The translations under genes and the position numbers were made by a program. The notes beneath the pieces are model-generated. The model had not been told where the DNA came from and did not search any database. It was given only the letters and a program-made list of their open reading frames with translations. Source: Earliella scabrosa (Eukaryota > Basidiomycota > Agaricomycetes > Polyporales > Polyporaceae). Taken from it: DNA of 64,000 nt. This document shows positions 45,893 through 58,353 of the stretch, piece by piece; within the stretch, counting starts at the first letter, position 1, and the number at the start of each line of letters is the position of its first letter. The stretch covers positions 1,488,001 through 1,552,000 of the forward strand of contig JABYQQ010000012.1 of assembly GCA_022605405.1 (NCBI GenBank), read 5' to 3'.

Positions 45893-47651
45893 TCACGACT
45901 TCTTTCCGGCGGCGCGTCGGGTGCGTCGCGTTTCGTTGCCTAGAATCGAATTAGTTACGTACGTACGGTATGAACCGAGTACACTCCCACCTTCCCCTGC
46001 CAGGACGTCCTTTCTCTTGCGCTTTGCGGCGGGTGCCTCTATGACCGGGGGTGCGGGAGCCGGAGTATTCGCACCAGGGGAAGGGCTGTCGGCGGCCGAC
46101 GGAGTCCTATCGCGCTCCGGAGACGAGGCAGTGGCGGTCCCAGACCATCCGGAGATGACCGATGACACGTCGTCCAGTAGGAAGAGCTCGTCATCCTCTA
46201 CGGCACCGGAGGTCCCGCTGTCGTGCGCATGAGAGCTGCCGGCCTTGGTGTCGGTCGACGCTTGCCCTAGCGGCGAAGGCGCGTCCTTGTCTGTCGTTTC
46301 CGCAGACGCTTTCGATGTTCTCTCGTGATCACCCTTTGCTGTTGTCCCATGCGGTCCCTCGGGTTTGTCGGTGGCAATCGGATGTTCCACGGAGGGCAGG
46401 GCGTCACCCTTCTCAATGTCGAACTCTTATCGCGGGGTCTCGGGTGAGCGAATCGCACACGACGTGTAGTGAGTACAGACCTTCGATCTCCTCTCCCTCA
46501 GCCAAGGAGGGCCGGACACTCGAATCGACCACAGGGAGCGCGTAATCTTCCGGATCTCCCCAGTTAGATGGGTCGCCAGTCGCCACGCGCACGAGATCGA
46601 TTGGGCAGTGATAAGGGCTCCACGTCTTTCCCGCCAGCACTACGTATACCGTGAAGGTGAACAGGATCACGTCGCCCTTCCGGAAGGTGCTTGGGTAACA
46701 GTTGCTGAGCTCGACTATCTTTCCAGAGTCCACGCCGAACACCTGTGGGCGTGATGGGTTGACAGCATAATAGTTGCTTTTCTTCACAGCCGCGGTAAGC
46801 CACGGATGACAGTCTGATGGCGGCGACGGCGCTTGGCCGGTGGCGGGCTTGCGGACGAAGACGGGTGCACGAACGCGGTACCTCTGCATGAATTGCTTGG
46901 CCGCGCCTGACTGGTAATCCGTACGCGCATACCCGCTGGGGTTAAAGCCGGGCAACCCGGTCAGATGGCGTTCCATTGCCTACATCGCGATGACGGTGAG
47001 GCGAGTCGGGGCGACGGCGTGATGGGGGCGCGCACCTTCTGTATATCGTACAATGACTCGTCGCGGGAAGTGTCGAACGCATACGTGTAGTTGCACTTGA
47101 AGTTGACGAAACGCTCGCTGAGGGTATCGTCGTGTCAGCGGACATGAGCGCGTCAGCGATGGCGGGTGGTGCGGGACTTACACCATCTTCTCGTTCAGGC
47201 CTGGAGGGAGAGGTTCACCTGGCGGTACGAAATTGCCTGTGCGATAGTTGTCGGACGCGCTGAACAAGGCCGCATAACTAAGCACCGCGGCTTTGTCCGT
47301 GCCAGGAAGGCAGAGCTGCACAACATCTCATGTTAGGCCATATCAGCACCGCCGCATGCGAGCACGCACCGTCCAGCGAGACGGAGACTGTTCTCGAAAC
47401 TCTACGAGAGGACGGTCGGATCCGAGGGAATCGACCGCCTTCTGGTACGGAACATCGGTTGCCCTGACGGGATGATTCCTCCAGTACAACAAAGTCGCCT
47501 GGGTAACTCGATCTAGAGGCTCCACCCGGTCGGAGGCAGTCGTGGTAGAGTCGCGGGTGCCTGGGTCCGTGGCGGAGGCAGTAGGCTCGCCTCCGGCAGG
47601 GGTTGTGACCGTGGCGGTAGACTCGCCGCCGGTGGACTGTGCGGCCGACAT
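45893..47651 (-). CDS. Unknown protein, about 515 residues, with a conserved core and basic tail
   Basis: Exons 47370-47651, 47182-47315, 47036-47117, 46461-46979 and 45893-46423 give 516 codons with matching phases (0, 2, 0, 0). The last intron is only 37 bases, which is short. The N-terminus is Thr/Ser-rich. The core (about residues 95-340) contains GNFVPPGEPLPPGLNEKMV, CNYTYAFDTSRDESLYDIQK and FRKGDVILFTFTVYVV, a pattern familiar from multi-copy unknown proteins of mushrooms. The C-terminus is acidic (DDELFLLDD), proline-rich, then has a nuclear-localisation-like AAKRKRKD and a basic end. Function unknown; a nuclear location is an inference. Confidence 0.65.
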
Positions 47652-48227
47652 GGGGAATCACAGCAGCAATAGTCAGAACACGCCGTAAACAACGAGGGGC
47701 GAACCAGCTGCACTGCTCGCCTTTATAGCAGTAATGCGTAGAGATGCCGGCGACCGTGACTGCAGTGGCCACCCGCGTTTCATGCACGGTGACAGTACGC
47801 GCGCATGGGGTTGTCAGAAACGCGCGCGTCGCGTGTATGCTGCTTTGTACGCGTGTCCGTTGCACTGCACAAGGATGTTGCGGCTGCCGATAGTTGGTGT
47901 GCAGTACGTTGCGAGGCACCGCGGTGCTCGTGCCCAATGTTCGACCGTTCACGAACGTCTCCGTGGCGGTGTCAACCGTGCCATAAAAACGGCACGCACG
48001 ACGAGCACGGGGTGATCAGCTCACCATGAGTATGCCTAGGAAATACCGTGAGGCGCGTGCCATTTCCTCTTGCAAGTGCACGTACTGATTCAGTATTACA
48101 GGTCCCGCAGTCTGTCACTGAGCAGTTAAAGGCCACGTCACCGAAATCGATTTTCGCGTGGAACGCGGCGGTGCGGCGTGCGTCTACAACGGTGCGTGAG
48201 CACGGTGCATACTGACACAGTGACATT
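47652..48227. other. Intergenic, divergent
   Basis: About 575 bases. No gene seen. Confidence 0.5.
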
Positions 48228-48644
48228 TTGATTCGGGATTGGCAGGACAAGTGCTGCAAGCGCGCGGTGCGCGCGCTGATCTATCCGGTGGCTGGCGGAA
48301 CGCCCCGCGTCGTATCGCTGCCGCTCCACAAACGGTTCGATTTCGAGGACGACGTGCCGCGATATACCGAGGATCTCGATGTTAAACGATGGTTCCCGCG
48401 CGGGGTGGAGTACACGCGACTGGACACTGTTCCTGGACTAGGCGATCAGCTGTTTACGAACTTCACGGTGTTGCGGTCGTCCACGAGGTACACGGTCGCT
48501 TTCAACCGTTGCGTCGACGATCTCGGCTACGGGAACTACTTCGGCAACGTCATCCTGGTCAGGCACGGCCGGAGGTGCACGGGAGCACTTACAAACGCCA
48601 GCACGCGGGACCGGGTCATCACGGATATGTTGGTCAAACGGTAG
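48228..48644 (+). CDS. Unknown small protein, 138 residues
   Basis: Single exon starting MIRDWQDKCCKRAVRALIYP. The middle and end (RWFPRGVEYTRLDTVPGLG, GNVILVRHGRR, STRDRVITDMLVKR) have the alternating pattern of a compact alpha/beta protein, and similar endings occur in short unknown mushroom proteins. No signal peptide or membrane segment. It could be the last exon of a longer gene. Function not known. Confidence 0.5.
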   Translation: MIRDWQDKCCKRAVRALIYPVAGGTPRVVSLPLHKRFDFEDDVPRYTEDLDVKRWFPRGVEYTRLDTVPGLGDQLFTNFTVLRSSTRYTVAFNRCVDDLGYGNYFGNVILVRHGRRCTGALTNASTRDRVITDMLVKR

Positions 48645-49162
48645 GTGGCAATAGAGAGTGCGGCGCGGCAGGCATGTTCACGCGCACCAGCAGATGGATT
48701 GCCAACACGACGCCGGGAGGTGCTCGGACCCGTGGTGGACGTAGCGGTGCCCTGAAACGGGTGTAGAGGACGAGTTATCCGCGGCCGTAACAATCGGAGG
48801 TAGACTGGTACTCACCAAGTTATGTACACGCGTGTGTAGTGGGGTATGCCAACCTGTTCAAGCGCTGAGAACCATACGGTTCGCCGGTTGACGTGCCGCC
48901 GGCATTCCCCGGCTCCGTTCACAACTTGCGCCGGTCTCACGGGTTCTGACACTCGTCACCGATGCTACACCGTGCGCACGGTCGCTACGCGTGAAGTGCG
49001 GAGCCATGTTGTCGCTGTATGCGGTTCTGAACACAACACGTAGTTCGCGGTGCAGCGGGCGCAATACTTAAGGTCCAGCAGTGCACGGGAAAGGGGGAGC
49101 CAGCCACCGTCCGCGCTTTGAGGCGATTTCGCGTGCCACTGGCGGGAATTCTACGCTTCACA
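48645..49162. other. Intergenic, upstream of the ribonucleotide reductase gene
   Basis: About 520 bases without a supported gene. Confidence 0.5.
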
Positions 49163-52100
49163 ATGAACGGGAACAGACACTTCGTGACCAAACGAGGCGA
49201 GTATTCTATCCTCTATGACCGAGACTGCGTGCTGACGGCGGGCGTAGATGGGTACGTATGCTGCGATGTTAGATCGTCGGTGACAACAGTCTGAGCCGAA
49301 CTGCAGCGGACGTCGGCAAGCGTTCAGTATCGAGAAGGTGAGCTGAGCTGTACTGCTTTGCCACGTAGCGGAATTTGTGACGGCGGTGACCGACAGGTCA
49401 AGGCTACGCTGCGGAAGGTGCGGCGAAGGCTTCCCGTACGCACGATTGCGACTGACGTGATTGCAGAACACCTTTGGCCTTGATACGCGCTTTGTCAGGA
49501 TCTCGGAGTAAGTGTCGACCGCGCAAGCACTCTTGTGTGCTGTTGACAGTGTTGTTCAGGGTAGCCGCTGCGGTGGACCGTGGAAAGAAGCACCACATGT
49601 CCTCTGAGGAGGTGCAGGTGCGTGTGCCAATGCATCGTGATATGATGTTTTTGGCTGCTCACCGATGAACGCGGGCACAGTCGCTCGCTGCAAGGGCAGC
49701 GGCAGACCTAGCAAACCAACACCCTGATTACCTGGTCCTGGCGGGTCGGCTCGAGGTTGCCAACATCCACCGCGTTGTCCCCAAGTCGTTCCAGGAGAAC
49801 GTGCTCAGGATCGAATCAGGTCAGGCGCGCACGTCACGATCGTGGGGGTAGTATGCTGATGACCAGACAGACAACCCCGGGTTCTTCGATCCAGCATTCC
49901 TCGCTGCTGTGGCGATATTCGGAGACGCGTTCGATAGTTACCTGCGGCACGACCGGGACGTTGACACGACCTAGTGAGTAAGGCAGTTGCGTTCAGTCTG
50001 GACATCTCACCTCACGCCGCCACGGCCAGTTTCGCCATACAGACGATGAAACGGTTGTACCTGTTGCGTGTGGACGCGCGATGTGTCGAGCGGCCCCAGC
50101 ATATGTGGATGCGGGTCTCGGTTGCGCTGCACCGCGGCGACGTGGACAGTGTCATCGAGACGTACGAGGCGCTGTCGGCGGGGCGGTATACTCACGCAAC
50201 CCCGACCCTCATCAACGCGGGCCGCGCACGTCAAGGACTGGCGTCGTGCTTCATATCCTCGATGGACTGGTCATCACCGGAACGCGTTCTGGATGGCATG
50301 CGAGACCTGGGGAACATTTTCATGCACGATGGCGGCATAGGACTCGATATGCATCGCGTTCCTGCGAAACGGTGCGTCGCGTACGCTACTTTACGCGTCC
50401 GGGAACACGCTCTGACCCTCCTCCGTTGTACAGGTGGGACGACGGCCACGACCAGCCCGGCGCGCTCGCCGCTGTTCGATTGGTGGACGCTGTAGCGAAG
50501 TACACCACGGACGCCAGGAACACCCGGTCCTCGTCGGTGTCGCCGTGTATTCCGATGTGGCACGCGGACGTCATGGAGGTGATAGAGATTCGAACTCTCG
50601 CGAACCTGTCGTCGCTCGCAATCGACTTCTGTTTCCCTTCCGTTGTCATTCCTGACATTTTGTGAGTTGTTGGTCGCCGTGTCGCTTAGCATGCTCACAC
50701 CGTCGCGTCACAGCATGGAACGAGTGCAGGTCGACGGGATGTGGAGCATGTTCGACCCGCTGGACGTGCCGGAGCTCGCGGACGTACATGGTGCCGAGTT
50801 CTCGCGTCTATATATGGAATACGAGGAGAAGGGTGTGGCGGCGCGTGCGACGTCGGCTCGGTCACTTATGCGCCGCATTATACACGCGCAGATCGAGTCG
50901 GGCACCCCGTTCGTGCTGTATGGCGACTCGATCAACGGTGCGTGCCGCGTTCCGCTCTGCATTGGGCAGGATATTGACCAGTCACAGCCAAGAACAATCA
51001 AGCACACGTCGGGGTGGTGCATTCAACGAACCTGTGCACCGAGATCGTGCAGGTCGCGACGCCGTCCCGAACCGCGGTATGTATATTGGCGTCTGTGGTG
51101 TTGCCTGCGTTCGTGCAAGAGGACGGCACGATAGACCTGGACGGGATCCGCGCGACGGTGAAGGTTATAGTCCGCAATCTGGACAGGGTCATAGAAGTCA
51201 ACGACTACCCGACAGACGCGGCGCGGGCGGGCGCGATGTCAGCGAGGGCACTGGGTATCGGTGTACAAGGCCTCGCGGACGTGTTTAGAGCGACTCGGAC
51301 CGCGTTCGACTCCGATCAGGCGAGGTCCATGAGTATCGCAATCTCGCAGGCGGTTTACTTTGCCGCACTCGAGGCGAGCTGCGACCTCGCGAGAACGGAG
51401 GGAGCCCACCCGGACTGGAGGGACGAACATCGGCAGGCGTTTCGCTTCCAGTTCGAGATGTGGGGTGTGCAACCGCCGCCGGACGTCGACGTCGAACGTC
51501 TCCGCCAGGACATTGACACGCACGGCCTACGACACTCGATGTTGACCGCGCAGATGCCGACTGCGTCTACGTCGCAACTGTGGGGCGCGAGCGAGTCAGT
51601 GGATCCGCTTACGAGGTGGGTGACTGAAAACGTCGTGTCATCTCGCGCTTACAAGCGACGCAGCAACGTGTTCGTGCGGCGCGTGCTGGGGGGCGAGTTC
51701 CAGGTGATGTGCCGGTATATGGTGAAGGAACTGAACGGGATCGGCCTGTGGACGCAGGCTGTCCGGGACGCGATCGTGTCCGCACACGGTACGTGACAGC
51801 ACGGCGTCCCCAGTAGTGCTAATTTATCGCAATGTGTCATTTCAGGTTCGGTGCAGGCGATCGCAGACATTCCCGACAACCTGAAGGCGGTGTTCAAGAC
51901 CGCTTGGGAGTTGCCTCAACGCGCTGTGCTCGACATGGCGATCGCCAGAGGTCCGTATATAGATCAGTCGCAGAGCACGACGGTGTACATGCGGTCACCG
52001 ACGATGCAGCAGATGGTACGTCCTTCGAGGTGGGACGGGCTGCGTGCTAACACGCACATATACAGTATTCAATGCACATGTACGGTTGGAAAGGAGGCCT

Positions 52101-52227
52101 GAAAACGGGCCTATACTATCTCCGCTCTGGCGCGGCGACGTACGGTTCGGCCCCGATCCTCAGTCGCAGGCAGCTGGAAGCCGATCTTGCCCCGGACGCA
52201 TGCTCATCGGGGGCGTGCGGCGCGTAG
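49163..52227 (+). CDS. Divergent class I ribonucleotide reductase large subunit, about 786 residues
   Basis: Exons 49163-49255, 49467-49507, 49560-49617, 49681-49800, 49852-49973, 50030-50371, 50434-50661, 50714-50937, 50988-51788, 51846-52015 and 52066-52227 give 787 codons with consistent phases; the first 30 residues (ATP-cone region) are least certain. It reduces ribonucleoside diphosphates with a small radical-bearing subunit. Key residues are present: Cys in LASCFISSM and TAVCILAS (reducible pair), the radical Cys with Asn and Glu in NLCTEI, the Tyr pair in GLYYLRSG and the PIDQSQS-like YIDQSQS. Other landmarks: ERPQHMWMRVSV, THATPTLINAG, GGIGLDMH, MWHADV, PMPTAST. The C-terminus ends CSSGACGA, like bacterial NrdA (CESGAC) and unlike the CxxC end of fungal and animal R1. 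No partner small subunit is in the window. Confidence 0.87.
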
Positions 52228-53883
52228 ATGGATAACGGTGTGCGCGCGGTGCCGTGAAGTGGTCAACTGTATTGCTGGCGGGTATTCGGAACGCAATGTG
52301 TGTATGTATATTACCGGTTCTGCCGACGATTATGTATGCCACGCGAGCTATTTACCAAGGCGCAATGTGCGAGATCCGCGTACTCAGAATCCGCGTGCTT
52401 AGCATGTTACCGACGTTCGCGGTGTAAGCCGGCCGTATCTACAGGATATAGCAATAGAAAGACGGTGTGTCACGGGCCACGTGTCGTTAAAGCTGTTCTC
52501 CTACACCGACTTCCCCGACGCCGGGTGCAGCACAGCACCAAGGCCTTGCATCGCGGCAATGGTGGCTTGGGCGCGCCCTCGTACCAACGGTGCCGGTGGA
52601 CCGTAGCACGGTTTTGACCACACAGGAATAGGGGACAGGACGTGTCAGCGGAATTGCGATGCGATCGTTAAGGGGAGGGGCGGACTAGGACGTATTGTCT
52701 ACCGTTACATAGCCACCACGCGCACGGCCCGCACCCACGCGGTAGAGCGTTGTACCTCCGCGCTGGGCAGGAAACGTTGTGGGATGTTGGGTGGGTGACG
52801 CGGGACGGGAAGACGGATGTGTGGTGGTTAACGTTCGCAGTCACCGCGCGCGCGCATAGCCCGCGCAGTGACGCACAGTTACGGTAGGCAGGAAGAAGTG
52901 ACGGCGGGTTGCAAGGGCTGCGCGCAAGGAGAGGGGGACACTTCGGGCGCAATATGCGCGGTCGCGACGCACACGCGTGCAGGAACGCACGCGGGCGAAC
53001 CGTCTATCGGACGTACAGCGAACGCCGTGGGAGGTCGCGCATATCAACCCGGCAGGAAGGGCGGTCGTCTACTGCGGGTCGCCATGCGCAGAGTGAGTGG
53101 GGGGGGGCAGGATGTCTGCATACGTGCGAAGGGAGAGGCCGCCTGAGTGGGCCGATACGGCGCGGGAGGGCAGCAACTACTTGCTTTGTTCTCCCCATGC
53201 ACGCATGCTTGTGAACTGACGTGGACCGCAACCGTCAGTGGGAGGACTGAATTACCGTGAATAAACGCACCGGTGCATCGCAACGAGCTACCATGACGCG
53301 GACGCGCCGCCGCACGGCGTCCCCCCCCGCTCCGCACAGAATACGTTGTTGCGGGTCGCGGCTCCGGAGACAGTGGAAGAGTTCGCAAGCAACGCAAGAG
53401 TCCGTCGTCATACGACACGCGCCTGACGCGAGTGCCATTCCGGATCCCCGTATTCACCCATGTTTCCAACGTCGAGGAGATGCGGTGACGACCGCTGTGT
53501 GCCGGGGGGGAGGAGGAGGGGTTATTCAGCCCCCGCAGTGTAACAGTAGCCTAATACCGGAGGATCAGCACAAACACAAGTGGGCGAATGCTGGAACAAC
53601 GTACGGGGTCCGGAACCATTACACTCCCCCGTGGCACCCGGGAAGGTGGTTAACGCCGCCCAGTCCGTATAGTCTACAGGTCCGCGATGGGAATGGGTGG
53701 CAACAGGGTGCCGTCGTGAGCGTAGTCGTTGGAGGAGGACAAGGCGAGCTGAAGACGCGTTCCGGCGCTCCGCGCAGCCGGAGCGCCGAACGTTGGCTGT
53801 CGACAACCTTGCGGCTCCCATATTTGCTCAACCCCATTCGCCACCACCTCCCCCCTCCCCTCCCCCCCTCCGCCACGGTCCCG
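52228..53883. other. Unassigned GC-rich stretch between RNR and Helitron helicase
   Basis: About 1.65 kb with many short frames but no recognisable gene. The Helitron 3' end (hairpin plus CTRR on the minus strand) should lie here or further left; no convincing hairpin was found by eye. Confidence 0.45.
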
Positions 53884-56788
53884 TCACATACTCCAGCCAT
53901 GAGTATCTGTACTCTCTGCACGGCGGCACATCGCGTTGTAGCGGTCTCGGGTAGTCCGGTCCAGCGCATCAAGCCTCGCAAGTTCCGTACGCAGCTCCTC
54001 CGAAGGTCGGCCAAACAGTTTCGCGGGAGAGAACGGTCGCAGGACGGCCAGTCCCGCGAGAGAACGGACGCGGGACAGCATCACGTATACCGACTGCAGG
54101 TTTTTCGCGGTGTCGAGGTCCACGATGGCCCGGTCAAGAGATCGACCTTGACTCTTGTAGTCGGTGTAGGCGTATGCAGGAAGAAGGGGCACCTGTGTAC
54201 GTGAAACGACGTGCTTCACAACGGTCCCGTCGCGCTTATCTCTCCATGCGAAGGTCGTCGTTACCGGAAACACGGGGACGATATCGGCATCAAGATGCTC
54301 CGCGATCCTACCGGCACCAGGGATTCTGACATACACCACCACGGCGCGACGAAGCCCTTGCGCATCAAGCTCGTAGCGAATATCGTGTACCACGCCTTCA
54401 GCACCATTGACGACTTTGTGAGTGAATGCGAGGTTCTCCCGCACCATCACTTTCATCCCACAGAACATGGGCAGTCGACCGAGCGCGTCATCCGTCACAC
54501 TGGACGACAGCGTGGATACTGCACGAGCCACTTCGCGCGCGGGAGGCACACCGTCGACGAGATCGGTCGAGTAGTACAGGAAGACGCGTTGCGAGAGTCT
54601 CGTCGCATGATGTCCAAGGAGGCGAGCGTTCAGTAAGTCCCGCACCTTTCGGCGGCCAACGATAATCGGAGCGTCCATGAAGTGACGAAGTTCGTCGGGA
54701 GCATCGACTGCCAACCGTGACACGTCTCTGGACTTTATCAACGCAAGGTCCGCTTCTGCTGTGGCCAGCGCACCGCATTGGCCCGTACGAACCCTTTCTA
54801 ACAATGCTCCATACCTGGAATCACCACTCTGGCGCTGGTTGCGCTTCAGCATGACCACAGTATCAACCAGTCTCCACAGGTACGCACCTTTCAGCGCAGT
54901 GACCCCGTTGACCGTCTGACACTCAGGGAACCCAGGAGCTCTAACTAGTCGGTAACTGTACAGGCTGCACTGAAGCACGGGAGCAAGCTGCGCGAAGTCA
55001 CCGGTGAATATTATGTGTACCCCTCCGAACGGGTCTTCGGCCACCGCTCCATCGTCCCCTTTCGCTTGCTGCAGTCTCTTGCACACCTGCGCCAGGAACC
55101 GCGCGCCGATCATGGATACTTCATCGCATATGAGGTACCGTACCCCCGCCCACAACTCCACTAGCCCGCTGATGTCTCGATTACGTGTTTGTGGCAAGTG
55201 CGCCAAGGAATGTATAGTGTGCCCTCCCACCAGGACTGCTGCTGCGCCGGTCGGTGCACCGACAAGGACTTCGTTCCTCCTTCCCAGTAGCTCAAAGAGC
55301 CTGAGTATGGCGTTAATAACATATGTTTTACCCGTGCCGCCCATGCCCCCTATGTACATCAGCAACTGCTCTGTTCCAAAGCACGCGTGCCGAGCGACGA
55401 TCTCGAACGCGCGCAACTGCTCCGGATTATTTCGTAAGCCCATTTCCAGTATGACCTGTTCAATGATCATAACGTAGTCTTCGACGCTGGCGTCCACGAT
55501 CGGGACATGCCCGGTCCGCCGGGAATCATTCTCGTCGATCCGCCCAACGTCCACCAACTCCCCGATTCGCAAACGCGGCCGTTTCGGAGCGGGTCCACCC
55601 TCATCGCCGTTTTCCGGGCGGCGTCGCCGTTTCAACGCACGCATCGTTGCCGAGTCGCGTTCAACGGTATCCCGATCTGTCGAGGCAAGCACACTACCCG
55701 AGTCTTGCATTTCCCCCGGCTGTGCTGCTGGCCCCCAGTAGCACTTATCGATGACGCCGCGAACACGAGGACCAACTGTCTTCTCAAGTGCAACCTCGAC
55801 GGGGTCCCGGCTCACCGCGGTATTGACGTCCGCAGGACACTCAAATCCGTCAAGCTCGTCGGTGCCATACACGGGAACGTACTGCTTCTCCTGGTCGGGG
55901 CTGTCGTCACCGCCAGCACCGTCGTGTACGCCACCCGCTTCCATCTCTGTCGCGTCAGTCCTGCGACGTCGTCTCTCCGCATCGTCCCTCGCTTGTCGAC
56001 ATTCCGACAGTATGGTTAGGTTCCGCACAATCTCCTTGTGCATGACCGGTATTTCCGACTGGCGACGGTCGTATGCAGCGGACCAGGTCTCTCCCGAGCG
56101 CCTCAGATCGCGGGGATGCCTCCAGGGGACAAACAGGATCAACACGATCATCGCCCACCTGTCCCGCTCCTCGGCACTACGATCAGGACGGGGAATACGC
56201 TCGCCAAGCACTACGGGAACTAGCCACGTCGTTCTCGCACGCACGATGTGTGTGTCGCGCTGTGGATGGTTCTGACCAAAGCTACCGCGTGCTTCCACCT
56301 TCCTCCCAAGGGTCGTGTTGTTCTTCCGCGCCCGCAACCGGCCATCTTCGCGGCTCTTGGTTACCTTCTCTGCCTTACCTACAAACTCATACAGACACAT
56401 CATCTCAAAAGCGCTCTCGCACGGCCTCTCAAGGTAGTCAAGCTGCTGACTGACCGCTGATATCGTGCCGGACCCGAGGCTGAGGAAAACCGTTTCCTCC
56501 TCGACATCATTTCTGTCGGGCGGGCCAGCAGCGCCGGCCTGTGACCCATCACCGTCATCTCCAACTCGTAGTGACCAGTGCGCCAGAACCGTCCGTTGGA
56601 AGGACCCCAGATGGAGCGGTCGGAAACGGTGGCTTGTGTAATGGTCTCCACCGCCCACAGCATAACTCATTGCTTGTTGCTGAGACAGCTCCTGACGAGA
56701 TATTATACAGTTCACTGCGCTGTTCAGTACCCGCCGCGATCCGGCGTCGTCGCCCACGCCCGCAGACGCGGTTTCAGTCGTCTTCTGC
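53884..56788 (-). CDS. Helitron RepHel, C-terminal PIF1-like helicase part
   Basis: About 967 codons open from the retrotransposon junction to the stop near 53884. Early: NCIISRQELSQQQAMSYAV and GGGDHYTSH, the conserved linker of Helitron proteins. The helicase begins at about residue 430 with Walker A GGMGGTGKT (about 480), Walker B as ICDEVSMIG (about 557), motif III FTGDFAQLAPV and the C-terminal YTDYKSQGRSLDRAIVDL (about 878), the pattern of PIF1-family superfamily 1B helicases. It unwinds DNA during transposon strand transfer. No internal stop or frameshift. It lacks its own start because the N-terminal part lies beyond the LTR element, so it is probably not expressed in full. Confidence 0.88.
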
Positions 56789-56792
56789 ACGG
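56789..56792 (+). repeat. Target-site duplication, left copy (ACGG)
   Basis: ACGG before the left LTR and again at 62541-62544. Four bases, one fewer than the usual five. Confidence 0.7.
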
Positions 56793-57577
56793 TGATACGT
56801 CAACTGCGAGGCCAAGTGTGAAAAACACCTGAACAACCAGAAGAACAAGAAACAAAAAGGAGGAGTCCAGTCGATTCCCAGTGAGACTGACGAGCCCGTC
56901 GACGAGAGCTACGAGCTCTAACGATGACAACGACCGACGGTCTGCGGTCGAACGGGACGAGATAGAACGTGCTGCGAAGTACGATGGACGTACGATGGAC
57001 CGAACGACGGTACGGACGAGTTTGATCGACGGTCGAGAGACGAGGGACGGTCGTGCGAGGACTGAGGAACGGACGACGACGAACGGACGGAGTGCGATGA
57101 CGGACGAGAGGAGTACGACGAGGAGAACCGAGAGACCGACGACGAAAGGCTCGACCGCAACGACGGTCATCACGCGATGAGATCCGAACTCTGAGGGGGA
57201 AAGAATGCTTGTGAGGGAAGGGGGGGATACCCTGCTCTGGTGACCACTACCAGCTGGCCACTACTAAGTACATGGAGAATCCTCGGACGACCAATGTGAT
57301 CGGATCAACCAACCGACTGTCCGACCGGTACCGGCAACTCGTCAACTCCACAGCCGGTCCAGAGACGCTCTGACCGTATCACGAGCTACTAACCACTGAC
57401 CAGTGACCATGTCTCATCAAAAGACAACCTCCGGTGGACTGTGTGCTAGTTGATTGACTGCTTGCGTTGATGAGACCGACGAACGACGAACGACGAACGA
57501 CAAACGACAAACGACGAACGACGAAGTGAGGTCTTCTTGGCCTGCTTTCATGTGTGCCCATGCAATGGTGCACTACA
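56793..57577 (-). repeat. Long terminal repeat (3' LTR in element orientation), 785 bp
   Basis: Starts TGATACGTCAACTGCG and ends GGTGCACTACA, that is TG...CA, the standard LTR ends. The copy at 61756-62540 has the same length and no difference was noticed. Contains a 7-bp tandem repeat (GAACGAC-like) at 57478-57525. Confidence 0.93.
57478..57525 (+). repeat. 7-bp tandem repeats in the LTR
   Basis: Repeated GAACGAC and CAAACGA units over about 48 bases, also at 62441-62488 in the other LTR. Confidence 0.75.
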
Positions 57578-57589
57578 CCTCCTCCCCAC
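57578..57589 (-). other. Polypurine tract
   Basis: The minus strand reads GTGGGGAGGAGG directly before the 3' LTR, the expected primer for plus-strand DNA synthesis. Confidence 0.75.
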
Positions 57590-58353
57590 TGAAATCTGGA
57601 CTGTCCTCAGTCCATGTAACAACGAGGGGTGGTCGCGCGGTTCTAGTCCAAGTCCTGGTAGACCGACGTGCTTGTTCAACCGCTCGGCGTGGATCTTGTG
57701 GAGCTGGTCTCGTCGGTCTTGAGTGTACTGGCCGGTCGGGGTGTATGGCGCGGGGTTGGGGTCGAGCACAGGCATGCCCTCCAGGGGGTCGCCGATGCGG
57801 TTGCGTACGATGCGGAAGTGTGCGGGTAGCCCGTGGACCACCGGTCGGACCTTCTTAGCAACGGGCTTGTACTTCTTCTTGGTCTCAAGAAACACTTGCA
57901 CAGGCTCGACGGTCGACGGGGCCGTCGAAACCGGGGGTCGGTCGTCCGAAGTCGACAGGTAGTACACCGGGGTCCCTTCGCGCATGCTGACCGCTCGACG
58001 GGCCGTTCGACAGGGAAGGCTTTTCGACGGCTGGGAAGGCACGGCTAGCCGTCGGCTCTTGTCCTTTGTCGGTGTGTCGTCGGTCGCAGCCGGTCGTGGA
58101 GTGGCCTCGGTCGGAGGGATAGGGGGCGAAGGAATGGGAGGATGGTTGGAAGGAGCGGAGTGGAGAAGAGTCGACCGGATCTCGGATTGGATGCGGTCGT
58201 CGTCGGACGCGAATAAATAGGCTTCAGATATGGTTTTCTCGTCGAGGTTAGCTAGCTGGGTATAGCCGGTCGCATGAAGCTGTCCGGTCTGCTTGTCGTA
58301 GTCCAGAATTAACGCAAGATCTCCCTGACCATTCGTCAGATCCTCGAACTCTG
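57578..58353 (-). pseudogene. Truncated pol start (frame -1 to gag)
   Basis: After the frameshift site the minus strand stays open: EDLTNGQGDLALILDYD, TISEAYLFASDDD, then KKVRPVVHGLPAHFRIVRN, GDPLEGMPVLDPNP and TPTGQYTQDRRD. The last part resembles the segment preceding reverse transcriptase in mushroom Ty3 elements. It then passes straight into the end-of-element sequence (DHPSLLHGLRTVQIS) and the polypurine tract. The polymerase, RNase H and integrase coding regions are deleted without a visible scar. Confidence 0.7.

Noticed and set aside
34959..57000. Endogenous giant virus island, suggested by ribonucleotide reductase, kinase, F-box and MYND genes
   Set aside because: Genes have spliceosomal introns and belong to mushroom-type families; no capsid, packaging ATPase or viral polymerase gene is present, and the helicase is part of a Helitron.
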